Source: Ziziphus jujuba | Lineage: Eukaryota; Streptophyta; Magnoliopsida; Rosales; Rhamnaceae | NCBI RefSeq assembly: GCF_031755915.1 | Contig: NC_083382.1 | Coordinates: 6,324,001 to 6,388,000 of the forward strand | Direction: 5' to 3' | DNA: 64,000 bases | Shown: positions 1 through 10,871 of the stretch, in pieces | How positions within the stretch are numbered: position 1 is the stretch's first letter | How the letters are laid out: every line of letters starts with the position of its first letter | The notes under the pieces: generated by a model | What the model was told of the DNA's origin: nothing | Seen by the model: the letters and a program-made list of their open reading frames with translations, nothing else | Databases searched by the model: none | Position numbers and translations under genes: made by a program

Positions 1-802
1 GAGTTACATAATATCACTCTGGGTGTTAACTCTAAAATTTTAGGATTGTAATCAGATTAAAAAGAAAAAGAGAATATTATATTGCGTTGTAAGTTTCTAC
101 TGAGTCGGTTCTTTGTTATTGTTCTCGGTTTCGTACTAAATTAATGGGAAGATATTATAGAACTCCTAACAAATATGGTTGATACATTATACAATTTGGT
201 TAGATGTTGGATGCAAAAATTTCAATGTACTTGCAAAACCATTTAGCATCTAAGATATACTATAACTTTGAAGCTCGGAAAGTCTGGTTTAGTCACCCCA
301 AAAAACAAAAACAAAAACAAAAAGAAACAAAAAAAAGAAAAAAGAAATGATACACAAAATGCAGGACTGCTCGGATGACAATGATCATTTATGATAATGC
401 TTAGGTTTGGATTCAAGATCTAATGCTAAAATCCCGTTAAAAAAAGGTTAACAACACTTCATATGCAATATTTACACAACATAAACAAATTCGATAACCA
501 TGTAACATACTATGATTGCTACATAATAGTTCATAACCAGAAATGATGCCACAGGAAAGACCTTCACTGATAATAGGCAACTTCATTAGTCCATATCATG
601 GAAATTTGTTCATCAAGGTTGTCTAGATTGGTGCTATTTGGTTTTGGTTGATAATTTACCAACAAAACATTGTTCTATAAACTGGCTTTTATGTCAAATT
701 ATTTATTTATTTCTTTATTTTCATTTTTGGGATATCTGTTAGTGAAATTTAATGTATTTAGTGTGATTTATGAAACATATGTTCTTGCCAAATGGCACAT
801 GT
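1..802. other. AT-rich intergenic sequence, no gene seen
   Basis: No reading frame here resembles a known protein. There is an A-rich purine tract around 298-350. The stretch lies beyond the truncated end of the Copia fragment at 836-1771, so its relation to the TNL cluster cannot be told. Confidence 0.6.
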
Positions 803-835
803 CTAGCACGAAAGGTGGAGAGTTTTCTCCAGTTT

Positions 836-1300
836 TGAGGAAGGCAGCGAACATAGCAAAATCAATCCTAAATCCTCATTCTCGTACTTAACCTCCATAG
901 CCTCTAAATCAACAACAATTTCCTTAAAGACAGTTAAGTGATCAGCCAAAGACGTACCTTCAGACATACGATGAGAATACACTCGCTGCTTCATACGCAA
1001 TTTGCTAGTCAAAGTTTTTGTCATGCACAATTGCTCCAATTTCAGCCATAATGCAGCGACAATTTTCTCCTTCAAAACGTCCTGCAGAATCTGATTAGAG
1101 AGATGAAGTTGAATTTGAGTTAGGGCTTTACGATCCTTCTGTTGTTTCTCTTCTGCGGTCCAAGACGAGGGCATTTTATCAAACACTAATAGCGCATCTT
1201 CCAAATCCATCTGCGCAAGAATAGTCCACATCTTAACTTGCCATAACGCAAATCTGGTGTCGCGATCCAATAGCAGAATATCATACTTCACGGATGCCAT
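836..1300 (-). pseudogene. Copia gag (UBN2-type) 5' fragment
   Basis: The frame starts at the ATG at 1298-1300 just inside the primer-binding site and reads MASVKYDILLLDRDTRFALW, a typical UBN2 gag N-terminus. It continues through the LWLKLEQLC and LKEIVVDLE-type segments before breaking off at LCSLPSS. Gag forms the particle of the retrotransposon. A complete protein would also hold a CCHC zinc knuckle and lead into protease, integrase and reverse transcriptase; none of that is present. An open frame reaches on to 803, but the last ten residues are not gag-like, so I place the break near 836. Confidence 0.8.
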
Positions 1301-1332
1301 TGTCAAAAAACAAGCCTGGCTTTGATACCACT

Positions 1333-1771
1333 TGTTACGAAAAGTAGTATAAAAAACAATAGCAATAGAAGAATCAAATAGAACACATAGATTTACGTGG
1401 AAAACCCTTGACAGGAAAAAAACTATGGGTAAAGAGAGGTAAGCTTTTATTAATGAAGATTGGTACAAAAGGTGAGCAAAATAGAGTGATTAAAACCCTC
1501 AAAAAATACAACCGAAAAAACCCCCAAAAATATATATAATATATTGTACGGACGGAATAAACTAAAAATTGAAAAGGTCCATACCGCGGGGGCGCTGCCC
1601 CTGCAACCCCATCGGGCTCAGTGGTGGGCTACGGTCTTGGGCCTATCGGCCCTCGACCTCCGCTACCACCACAGAGCCTATTTTTTTCTCTCAAAATAGA
1701 TTTTATCAAACGGGTCGCACCGCGATCTTTTCGGATCAGGTCAACAAGAATTCGGGTCATCAACTCTAACA
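1333..1771 (-). repeat. 5' LTR of the truncated Copia element
   Basis: This 439-bp LTR begins TGTTAGAG at 1771 and ends GTAACA at 1333 on the minus strand, giving the TG...CA ends typical of LTRs. It shares long stretches, including the GGGCC(T/A)ATCGG-type block and the AATATATATTGTACGGACGG block, with the complete solo LTR at 48019-48412, which fixes both ends. The primer-binding site follows directly at the inner edge. Confidence 0.88.
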
Positions 1772-1840
1772 AATGCTTATATATGTATATATACTTTCCA
1801 AGGAGATAAGTATAAACTATGTAAGAGGATCCAATCGTAC

Positions 1841-2129
1841 CTTGATGGGGTTCTTCCAAAGTTGGTTGATATTGCTACCATGCAAATCCAACTCAACAAG
1901 TTATATGGTTGGAAACTCGATGTAAATATTCGGAAGCAAATTTATGCTAGACAAGGAATCTTAACTCATTCGCAATGTATTTAACATTTGGGGATTGGAC
2001 ATTAACTATCAAGTACCAGGAAAAATCAATAATGAACAATCTTAGTTTCTTCATATTTGACAAGGCTTCCCAGCTCAATCTTTTCCTATCAAGAAAATGG
2101 CATACTATGGCTTCAATTTCTTCTGTCGC
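1841..2129 (-). pseudogene. TNL-A exon 3 (start of LRR), broken
   Basis: A splice acceptor (ACAG at 2133-2130) is followed by ATEEIEAIV, the usual start of the third TNL exon. The reading continues through LSNMKKLRLFII to ANELRFLV. A TAG codon then replaces the Trp of the family's RFLxWHKFPSKYLP motif and a frameshift follows. In another frame the sequence still gives a DLHGSNINQLWK-like stretch and ends at a good donor (CAAG|GTACG, 1841/1840). It corresponds to 55149-55432 in TNL-E. The downstream LRR and C-JID exons of TNL-A are absent: the truncated Copia LTR begins 70 bp further on. Confidence 0.8.
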
Positions 2130-2330
2130 CTGTTCGATAAAAAAAAATAATTATAATAAAAAGTGAAACATAATATAAGAGTTTATATGTATAGCTATAT
2201 ATAAGTAATCTATAAACACTTTGGTTTTATATAAATGTTAAATTTTGCTGCAGCCTTGTATTTTAGAGATGAACTCAAAGACATTCAGTACCTAGATTGT
2301 CAAAAATCATTATTTTACATTAGCACTTAC

Positions 2331-2879
2331 CGTGTAATTCTCTAAAACATGATATAAAACGTCATTATCCCACAACCTACTTTGTCTGCCCGGTTCCTTG
2401 TGGGATTTTTCTCTACCAATTTCCTTGCCCATCTTTTGTAGTAGGTCATGCATCCAAAGCTTGTTATCATGGGAAACATGCAATAGAGATTTATCAACAA
2501 GAACTTTTATCCCGATTTCTGGATAGAAACCACAGCCATCCATAATTCGTAAAATATAATCTTCGTCAAACCCATTGAAGAAGCATGCAATGTCTAGAAA
2601 AATACTTTTCTCTGGTTTCTCGAGTCCATCAAAACTGATTTGAAGTACTTTGACAAGCTCCATGTTTGGATACTCATATAGTCTATCTAAAGCACTTCTC
2701 CACTCCTTTATACTTTTGCCACATAAAAAGGAACCTAATACTTCGAGAGCTAATGGAAGACCGCTGGCACACGTTATCACTTGTTTTGACATCTCTTCAT
2801 AATCCTTTGAAGGATGAACAGTTTTGAAGGCTTTCCAAGAAAAAAGTTGAAGAGCGTCATTATTATTTAGCTCCTCAAC
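2331..2879 (-). pseudogene. TNL-A exon 2, 3' half (NB-ARC ARC2 region)
   Basis: This is the C-terminal half of the NB-ARC nucleotide-binding domain of a TIR-NB-ARC-LRR immune receptor. Visible motifs in order are LFSWKAF, the GLPLAL motif, RNBS-D (FLDIACFFNG) and the MHD motif in LWMHDLLQKMGKEI. The exon ends at 2331 with a consensus donor GTAAGT after ENYT. The frame is open throughout. Its upstream half lies at 5818-6384; a 2.9-kb solo LTR separates them. Removing the LTR and one TSD copy would restore the frame across YRVEELNNN. The protein would act as an intracellular pathogen sensor, but the gene cannot make it in this state. Confidence 0.93.
2875..2879. repeat. Target-site duplication TCAAC, left copy
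   Basis: TCAAC lies immediately outside the TG end of the solo LTR and is repeated exactly at 5818-5822 outside its CA end. Confidence 0.93.
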
Positions 2880-5817
2880 TGTAACACCCCATCCCAAATC
2901 GCATCGGAATCCGTGCACGTTGATCGAGGTTGACCATTGACCGAGCGGGTCAAAAGTTGACTTTTTGTTCTAGTTGGAATTTCCAGTTGACCAGGGTACC
3001 GTGGCGAAGTGCATAATGCCCCGAGCTCGTAGACTAGTAGCACGTCGAAAACGGAGCTACAGTTTGAAAGTTATGGGCAAAACAAGTTGAAGTGCAAACA
3101 GTCCAAAAGGTGCCGGGAGTTGACTTTTTCTTGTGGTATAATTTTGTTTTGACTCTTGTATGGTTGTAAAGTACTCGTCGATACGAGTTCATAGACTAGC
3201 GGCACGCTTGAATCGGACGTTTGGTTAAAAAGTTATGGACGTTTGAAATTCGCCGGATACCGTATTATTTTATTATATCTGGCTTAAGTGCACAGTGATA
3301 CCATGTGTCAGCTCCTGATTGGTCCATGTGGCATGAACAGTATCACAGGTGGCTTTTATTTGATAAAAATCTTGGGGAAGAAAGAGAAAGAGAGAGAGGA
3401 GAGAGAAAGAGAGAGAGAGTCCGACCGGCCACCGGAGGTTTTCAAATTTTCCTGCCGATCTACCTTACACGCGCCGGCCAGCAAGATTCCCCTCCCCATT
3501 TCCGGCAAAATCTCAAAATTTCACGGCCATTGGCCGCCGAACGTGCCCGGATCGAGGCGGCGAAGATTGGCGGCGATTTTTCCCTCCAATGCCGGCCACC
3601 GCCGATTGACCCATTTCCAGCCATTTTCCGACCACACGCGCCAGCTAGCCAACACCACCTCCTCAAGTCCGGCCGACCCACCAAATTTCACGGCCACCGG
3701 ATCACCGACGCGCCCGGATCGGAGCTTTTTCCGGCGAGGGGCCGGAATTCTTCAAACCGTGATTTCTCCGCCATCCGGCCTCCGTTCGCCTCACCGCCGG
3801 TCCCGTTGGATTGCTCTCCCCTCGATCTACAAATCTGCAAAAAATCTCAGCCAACGGCCACCGCACGCCCCGCCGCCGGCAACGGTTGCCGGTGACCGCA
3901 GCGGCTCGCCGGAAGTTACTGTTCCGACAAGTACCCAGTCTCCCGGCCGGCTCCTGTCCACTATGTTCGATCTCCTGAACCCGAATTTGGCATCCGTTTC
4001 CACCAATTCGCGATGGTTTGGGAGAATTGCGGAGTCGAAACCCGAAAGCTTTTCGGCGAGATTCCGACCCCGTCGGGTCCGATCACCGGAAAGTAAGACC
4101 GAATCAGTAATCCTCATCACTCGAGCTTCGATTCGGTATATAACTCGCAACCTTTAGATATCGTTTGGTGTTCGCTCCCCGGGTACCCATTTGGGAATTA
4201 TCCGAATAAAATATTAATATATTTGGTTGGTATACTGTGGTTGTTTAGGTGCGCGTACGAGGAGTGGAGTTGATCCTGCGGAGGATCTTAGCTGATTTAC
4301 GCGCTTAAGGTGAGTAACCCACCTTCGAAAAATATTTTGGGCAATTAATTATGTTTAATTGGTATTTAAATTATGCTCATGTGGTGCGATTTAATTATGA
4401 ATTTTATTGTGGTTTAATTTATTTATTATGCATGAGCAAAGTGTATTTCGGTAATATTCGTACGTGGTTTAAATATTATTTTCGGGCATAATTAGGTTAA
4501 ATATTTTATGAAAATATTTGTTTAAATTTTATAAATTATGCCCGCGGTATTTTTATTGTTGAACCTCGTACTTCGAGAAAATTGTGGTTTATGTGTTATC
4601 GATGTTTCGTACTGATTTGTTAAATAAAAATATGTGGGATGGTAAGTGTGAGAATTCAATGTATTTCCCACGGTAATTTTTGGAAAACGGTACGGTTGGT
4701 TAATAATGATTATTTTAGACGCACTCATACAGTATTGGTGTTCTGGTGTATGGACACGTGGTAGTGCGCAAGTATTATCTGGTTTAGCGCGCAGGTATTA
4801 TTTCTCCCGTTGTTGCCATTGGACCATGGGCAGGCAAGTTTGTTATTGGCCACAGCCGCCCCCCTCCTTGGCCGGGATGATGGTTTCAGCAGCGGTACTG
4901 TCGGGACACCGAAGTGCCGTTTGCAAGTTTCTCTCTTTAACCCCCCCCCGCCAGTCGGTGCTCGGGACGCTGGGTATCGGAGGGCATCACCGATATATGG
5001 TGTGGTGCGTCAGGTGTAATTTGCAAATAATGTTTTAAACCCCAAAGGTGTTCAAAAATTATTTACTATAATTTATTACATTTTAATTATATATTGGGGT
5101 ATGTACTTATTTATTTATTGTTTATCAAATGGTTTAATCCCTTGGTTTTCGGGAAGTATGTACATCGGGTTTTGTGTGTTTTAAAAAGGAAACATTTCAA
5201 ACGGAGTGATTGGTGAGAGTTTTGAGGGAAATTATTGTTTCCAACAGTTACTATTTATTATTATTATTTATTAATTGTTGGTATTTATTCAATTCCCTTA
5301 ATTGTTATTATTATTATTATTATTATTATCATTAAAAGTGTTCAGTAGTTAGGGTCACTCATTGAGATGATTAGCATCTCACGTTTTTAAGTTCCGTTCC
5401 CTTAGGTACAAGTGGTGGTAGACGTTCTTCCGGAGCGAACCAATTTTTCCGCTGCTATCGTGTTTCGAGAATTACCTTTGTACTCTTTCATTTTAGTGTA
5501 TTATTTCTTTCATCCTTGTTGTATTTCTGTTGATTAGCACTTCTTAAAGCTCTGTATACTATTGGGACACTTATATTTTATTTATGCACTGGACTGTTGT
5601 TATTGTTGAGAAGTGCTGAAATTTGTGGAACAATTTGTAGTTTACAGGAGGAATAAGGGGATGAGTATAGAAGTGTGTTTTCAGTGCAGGTAATTTGTGG
5701 TAAGTCCATCCCTTAGGGGAGGTTCTGCCGGATTTTCCATTGGAGGGTCCGGTAGGGTTTCCTTGGGATCAAGGCTTGTCTAGGGTTCCGGGGAGGAATT
5801 TTGGACGGGTCCTGACA
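2880..5817 (+). mobile_element. Solo LTR (2938 bp), Gypsy-like family, copy 1
   Basis: The element starts TGTAACACCCCATCCC and ends GGGTCCTGACA, is flanked by the 5-bp duplication TCAAC, and has no internal domain, so it is a solo LTR left by recombination between the two LTRs of a complete insertion. It belongs with 29312-32169 and 58258-62310: all three share a TTGACCATTGACC-type start, an ACGAGTTCATAGACTAG(C/T)GGCACG block and the GGTCCTG(A/T)CA end. The long LTR with TGTAACACC start suggests a Del/Tekay-type chromovirus; that placement is inference because no coding domain remains. A GC-rich block (about 3420-4100) and a GA tract (3379-3419) lie inside. It splits TNL-A exon 2. Confidence 0.93.
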
Positions 5818-5822
5818 TCAAC
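5818..5822. repeat. Target-site duplication TCAAC, right copy
   Basis: Exact match to 2875-2879, directly after the ...CTGACA end of the solo LTR. Confidence 0.93.
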
Positions 5823-6384
5823 TCTATATATTATAGATTTTCTATATGCACTAGTAAGCAAACTTTCATCTCTAGTTGTTACAATTATTCTACTTCCAAA
5901 ACCAAACCAGTCTTCATTTGCTAATACTTTAAGCTGATCCAATTTGTCCACATCATCAAGAACAATGAGAACTTTTTTATGACATAGTCTATCACTTATC
6001 ATGTCCATTCCTTCATGACCATCCCTTATCTTTTTAGGTAAACCATTTATAATATCTGAAAGAAGACAATTTTGCAAATACACAAGACCATTTTTCTTCT
6101 TTTCACAAACTTCTCTAACATTTGAGAGGAAATTGTTACCTTCAAATTGAGAAGATGAAGACATCCATTCATAATATGCTTTGGCAAGAGTTGTCTTGCC
6201 TATGCCACCCATTCCACAAATTCCAATAAGGCAAACACCATTCACTGATGAAGTACGAACACAATAGTTCAGTTTCTCTAATCGTGAATCTATTCCAAAG
6301 AGGTCCACTGAAATGTTTAATGGCGCAACGTCAAGCTTGGTTGAAACCTCTACGATGAAGTCCTATATAAATTTTGCTTCATTC
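5818..6384 (-). pseudogene. TNL-A exon 2, 5' half (NB-ARC P-loop to RNBS-B)
   Basis: The exon opens after an acceptor at 6386-6385 (TTTCAAG|GAATGAAGC). Motifs in order are DLFGIDSRLEKL, the P-loop GMGGIGKTTLA, RNBS-A (FLSNVRE), kinase-2 KVLIVLDDVD (final Asp, as in TNL proteins) and RNBS-B GFGSRIIVTTRDE. A TAG codon at 6363-6365 stands where the TNL-E paralogue has the Gln of KFIQEFIVEV, so a full-length product would stop early. The domain binds ADP/ATP and switches the receptor on. The exon is interrupted at 5818 by the solo LTR and continues at 2879. Confidence 0.92.
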
Positions 6385-7039
6385 CTTGAAAGTTTAAATA
6401 TAAAACTACAGTGAGTGGAAACATGACATGGATTTTTTGTATGTATAAATGTAATTGATCTATTTAAATATATAAATTTAGGATTTGTTATAGTCGACAC
6501 TCTATGGGAAGCAACAAATACATATATTAAGCGCCAATTGTCCTTTTATTTGTTTCTCTTCCTATCTTATGCACCCTCTCCAATCCTCTGCTTCACTTTC
6601 TCTCTTTATATAGTAAGTCTCTCCTTAGGATATCCTAAAGTACAGTCAAGTTATTGATTTTTATACATGAATTAAATTGAAACTAGGGCTCGGATTTGTT
6701 TTCCTTGTATGCAAACTATATAATAAAACTATTTTCCCATTTATAATCAAAATCATGATAACATGGATACCTTAAAATGGCCTCCTTGTTGTATGATTTA
6801 AAGTTGAAAACTAGATGCTAAAGTAGAGACTTTTAACACTTGTCACATTAGCGTATGTGATTTTCGTTACAAGGTAGGAGATTGTTACCAGATTAAAGTT
6901 CTATGTGCGTATATACATAAATCTACAGTTGTGATATGGTAACGATTGCGTAAAGACCTTATAGTAAAGACATGCTATATATGTGGCTATCCATAAAAAA
7001 ATAAAAAAGTGAGAGAGGAAATGGATAGGTATTGTTTAC

Positions 7040-7536
7040 CTATTATGTACATGCCATCCAACTAGATCAGCAACTTCTTTTAATGCTTCCCTCCAACTTT
7101 TCACCTTTTCTAAGTCATCACTTAAAACTTGTTCATGTCTTTGGAATGCTTTCCCAATACTTCCAGTCTGCTTCCGTACATGAGATGGATCCACATGATA
7201 GAAAATTGGCAGAACAATCTGTCCATCGTTCTTCATGCGTTGAAGAATCTTGACAAGTTCATCTAAACACCACGATGAAGAAGCATAGTTTCTCGATAGA
7301 ACAATGATTGACCATCTTGAATCTTTGATGGCTTTAATCAATCTGGGAGAAATGGATTTGCCTCTCTCAAGTTTATCGTCATCCAAAAAGGTGAAAATTC
7401 CTTTCTGACAAAGAGCTGCATAGAGATGACTCGTAAAACTGTTACGGGTTTTTTCACCTCTAAAGCTCAAAAACACATCATAATTGGTTTTACGTTTAGT
7501 GGAAGAGAAAACAGTAGAGTTAGAAGAAGAAGCCAT
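7040..7536 (-). pseudogene. TNL-A exon 1: intact TIR domain
   Basis: The ATG at 7534-7536 starts a 166-residue open frame. DVFLSFRGE (about residues 20-28) is the classic TIR start, followed by HLYAALCQKGIFTF, SRNYASSSWCLDELV (holding the glutamate that is catalytic in plant TIR NADases) and LPIFYHVDPSHVRKQTGSIG. The exon ends at a donor after WHVHNR (AATAG|GTAAAC). Intron 1 (6385-7039) separates it from NB-ARC. Plant TIR domains cleave NAD+ to make immune signals through EDS1. This exon shows no damage and on its own could encode a TIR-only protein, but the gene as a whole is broken, so I list it as part of a pseudogene. Confidence 0.93.
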
Positions 7537-9150
7537 TATAGTCTGTGTGAGAGGAAGTCAAGGATATAACTCAAGGGCCTAATTATCAGAGCGATATATT
7601 TGCATAGTAACTGAACTAGGAATGCAAATATATATAGCACTTAAAAGATTTGATTATCAGGTAGCTAGCTAGGATTTTATTTAAGCTTTACCCAATTTTG
7701 ACTTTTTCCATTTGTTTCTTATTTAATGTCTTACATAAGCAAAGAAAGTGTGTTTAGTTAATTATTGCCCAAATACAATTCATAAACTCCAATAAACAAT
7801 ATAAACTCTGTTTCTCCAGATTCATTAATTTATGGTAAATCCTTATCTGGGAAGCTGCCATGGAAAAAGAAAGAAAGCTTGTTAATTCATTGGTCAACAA
7901 GAGATAAAGCAACCAGATGGAATTAATATTTAAAATCATCAATATTTTACTTAATTCTTGCCCAAATCCAATTCAAAAACTTTAATAAACAATATAAACT
8001 CTGTTTCTCCTGATTCATTAATTTATGAAAAATCCTTATCTGGGAAGCTTCCCTGGAAAATGAAAGAAAGCTTGTTAATTCATTGTTCATCAATGAGATA
8101 AAGCAACCAGATGGAATTAATTATTTAACAACAACAATATTTAGAAATTGCAGAAATTGTACATACACATTACACATATGGGTGCCTTAGTAGTCTTTGA
8201 CCCAACTAGCTACTTCTTAATTTCTTTTTTCGCTTTCAAGTCTTTTTATTATTATCAGTAAGACATCTATTGCTTGTAGACATATATAAGAATTTTTCAG
8301 ACTTCTTTTGATTAACATTTACCAGTATATCTAAGCAAAGTTGCAATGATTTATGATTAACATGTGTCTTAATATCTTTTTAATTATGCCCTTCTGCAGA
8401 TATAAACTTTCATCTCTACTTTTAGTGACAAATAGAGTTGCGAAAGCATGTTTAAATAGGATAAGTTTGTAGATTGCTAGTTAATGTGCAAGAGTATTGA
8501 GTAACTTGTTTTGAAGCTGTGAAAATGTGAATGACAATTACTTAATAACTGTATGTCAAGGCTGGAACTAGTTGATAAATGTTGAGGTGAATAATGCCAA
8601 AATCGAAAATTAGGAAAACCACATAATAGTTTGAGGTTGAATTTGAATTAGCATTCAGTTGTTTAATATGCAGACAAAGCATATATTCCTGCTGTTTTAT
8701 AATACATATGTCCGTGTGAAGTATGTGGCAGTGTCATATTACATAGAAAACATATTGTTTAGTTCGCGTTTCTAAAATTAATTGCTTGAGACTTTTCGCA
8801 TTGGATGAAAAACTACTCCAGAATTTTCCAGTAAGTGTCTTTTTTTTTTCTTTTTTTTTTTTTAAGTTTTTTTATGATCTTAAATTATGAAGATTTAGAG
8901 TCTTTCTTCATTTACAGTCTAAAAGTATTAACTTGCAAAATCATTCTTAGAGACTTGTTAGCGAATTTTCATGCTTGATTCTATATGGCCTGGACACCAA
9001 AAACTGAAAAACATTAAGATATGACATATGCTTGTAAATACTGAAATTCATTCACATTTTGTCGGACATGAAGATTCTCTCCATTTTGTTCATTCACAAA
9101 CGTAGACGTCTATCTTTCAAATAACACGGATGGGTTTAAATGCTACTGTT
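7537..9150. other. Upstream region of TNL-A; no gene
   Basis: AT-rich sequence 5' of the TNL-A start codon, expected to hold its promoter, though no clear TATA box can be assigned. It contains the two-copy repeat at 7757-8130 and a T-tract at about 8838-8865. No protein-like frame is seen. Confidence 0.6.
7757..8130. repeat. Two-copy tandem repeat (~190 bp) in TNL 5' flank
   Basis: Two adjacent copies (about 7757-7940 and 7951-8130) share TTGCCCAAAT, AACAATATAAACTCTGTTTC, AATCCTTATCTGGGAAGCT and GATAAAGCAACCAGATGGA. A diverged third copy sits near 43985-44170 (GGAAAGCTTCC, TTAATTCATTGTTCA, then AGAAATTGTAC). The similarity to 43985-44170 suggests an old TNL upstream segment copied with the genes. 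Confidence 0.8.
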
Positions 9151-9400
9151 TTCTGTAATGGTATGCTGTGCTTCTAGATCATAGCGAGTACAAATATTGT
9201 TCCTTGGACATTCATAAAAGTCTACTAACTGGTTAGTCATCCATTCAATGAAGTTGGATTTTGAACTTGATATTATCTTGTTTTTCACTTGACTCTATAA
9301 TTATCATTAGTAAAACCTCTGGTTCTTATTGCCAAGAGAGTTATTATATTTTTCAAAAATGATCCTTCTCTTCATCTGCAATGCAGGTCTTTGGCGGTTA
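9150..9400 (-). repeat. TNL 3'-flank module, copy 1
   Basis: GTGCTTCTAGATCATAGCGAG, TTGGACATTCATAAAAGTCTAC and AGTAAAACCTCTGGTTCTTATTGCCAAGAGAG recur near 16340-16560 and at 45950-45995 plus 46703-46920. Here the module overlaps the 3' end of the TNL-B C-JID exon, so it marks the tail and downstream flank of TNL genes. Confidence 0.7.
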
Positions 9401-9930
9401 CATTCTGAGAACAAAGAAAAGCACCGTCTTACTCGTCGTAACCCCTGTTTTTGTGAAAGATATTCAATATCCATATCCACATATTCATGGTGGAGGCTCA
9501 AATCTCGTATGCCTTGCTCATATACCAAACGCACACCACATCCATATTCAGTGTTTTTGTAGCCGTCATTACCGTAGCTAATAGATCCAACAGTAAGCTC
9601 AATTTGACTACAATTGTTTTGCCACTTTATATGGAAACATATATCACAAGGGATATAAATTAGCCAAAGGTGATCAGACCAGTCATAGAAGAATTGAGGA
9701 CTCTGCACAAGTCGAGATTCCATGTCACGTCCTTTGATTTGTACATTGAATTTACAAGAAAAACTTGTGTGTGTATGAATACAGAGAAAGCAAAACCCTT
9801 CCACACTGCTGCACCAATTTGGATCTAGTTGTAAACTTATGGGTTGCCCGAAACTTCGATGAGTGAACCAGATTGGAATTTCCCTTCCAGGAAGAACAAT
9901 ATCAAATCTTTTGCTTGGATTGGGGGGATT
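9307..9930 (-). pseudogene. TNL-B exon 5: C-JID post-LRR domain
   Basis: The exon follows an acceptor GTTACAG|AATCC (exon starts 9930) and stays open for 207 residues to a stop at 9307-9309. It carries the C-JID signature: IVLPGREIPIWFTHRSFG near the start, then WCSSVEGFCFLCIH, then DHLWLIYIPCDICF. C-JID is a jelly-roll-like domain after the LRRs of TNL receptors that helps recognise effectors. The matching exon in TNL-E is 53560-54131. This exon is undamaged, but the gene's TIR, NB-ARC and most LRR exons are missing, and a 5.5-kb Copia element sits in the intron just before it. Confidence 0.88.
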
Positions 9931-9932
9931 CT

Positions 9933-9937
9933 GTAAC
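9933..9937. repeat. Target-site duplication GTAAC, left copy
   Basis: GTAAC directly before the LTR start at 9938, matched at 15449-15453. The TNL-E paralogue has one GTAAC at the same place (54134-54138), the empty site. Confidence 0.92.
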
Positions 9938-10553
9938 TGTTGTAGAATTCTTGAACTCACTTCAATAAAGAAAATACTAAACAAGAACACACAAAATTAC
10001 CGAGGTTCGGTCAAAATCGACCTACGTCCTCGCTGCTCAAGTGTTGAGCTTCTGCACCTTAGAAAAATGGTGTTTACAAGCTTAATAACAGACCATCAAT
10101 GGTGGATTCACACAAGAATACCCAAACCAATACTCAAGATCCCAATACACCCATTCACTCTTCAATCTCCACAGAGATCTCTCTCAAACCCACGTTGAGA
10201 ACACAAAGAAAAACAAGAAAGAATGGCTTTCAAAACTCACGGGACTCTCTTAGCACAAAGTTACACACGGTCTGCAATTTTTTCCCTTTTTTGCTCTCTG
10301 TTTTTTTCCTATGTGCACCAGCAAGAAGAAGACTAAATATACATATATATCCAAAACGAGAAACGGTGCGTTCAACTAACTCCAGCAGCTCCAACGTGCC
10401 AAGTAACTTATGAAATATCCTTTCTGCCTTTCATTATTGCTGCAGTAAAATGATGCCATTTTGGACCTGCAAAATTCCCTTCTTTCTTCTCTTTCTAAGA
10501 GCTTGTAAAAACATATATATAGGTGACCAGATTTGAGGATTATTTTTCTCACA
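9938..10553 (-). repeat. 3' LTR of decayed Copia
   Basis: 616 bp with TG...CA ends, a near copy of 14833-15448. The polypurine tract lies at its inner edge. Confidence 0.94.
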
Positions 10554-10871
10554 TATCTCCACCTAATCCTCAAATCATTCACCAAATGCAGAAACTAACA
10601 ACACCATCCCAGCAATCATCAACTCTCACCAAATTTAGCCTGCTCCTACTCTGAGCAAGCTTTTGCAGGCATTGAACTTACTCAAGGGCAGGACCTTAGT
10701 TCCCACATCAGAGGGATTAAATTTAGTTGGTATCTTCTCCAACTTAAAAACTTGCTGAGTTACCATGTCACGAATGAAGTGATACTTGACTTGAATATGT
10801 TTAGACCTCTCATGGAAGACAGGATTCTTGCATAAGTGAATTGTACTCTGGCTGTCAGAGTATAAAACAAC

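Larger units (their letters stand above)
836..1771 (-). mobile_element. Truncated Copia-type LTR retrotransposon (5' LTR, primer-binding site, part of gag)
   Basis: Read on the minus strand, this fragment has an LTR (1333-1771), then AG, then a primer-binding site TGGTATCAAAGCCAGG (about 1315-1330) matching the 3' end of initiator-Met tRNA, then a gag frame from the ATG at 1298-1300. Similarity to Copia gag stops near 836 inside the LCSLPSS region. The rest of gag, all of pol and the 3' LTR are missing, so the element was cut by deletion or recombination. Its outer LTR end sits about 70 bp beyond the last recognisable TNL-A exon. The related solo LTR at 48019-48412 lies in opposite orientation. 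Confidence 0.85.

Noticed and set aside
803..835. C-terminal extension of the gag frame
   Set aside because: The last ten residues are outside gag similarity; the frame just continues by chance past the truncation.
3288..4157. Open frame of 289 codons on the plus strand
   Set aside because: It lies in the GC-rich part of the solo LTR, is low-complexity (Pro, Ser, Arg), overlaps other long open frames, and is not kept in the related LTR at 29312-32169.
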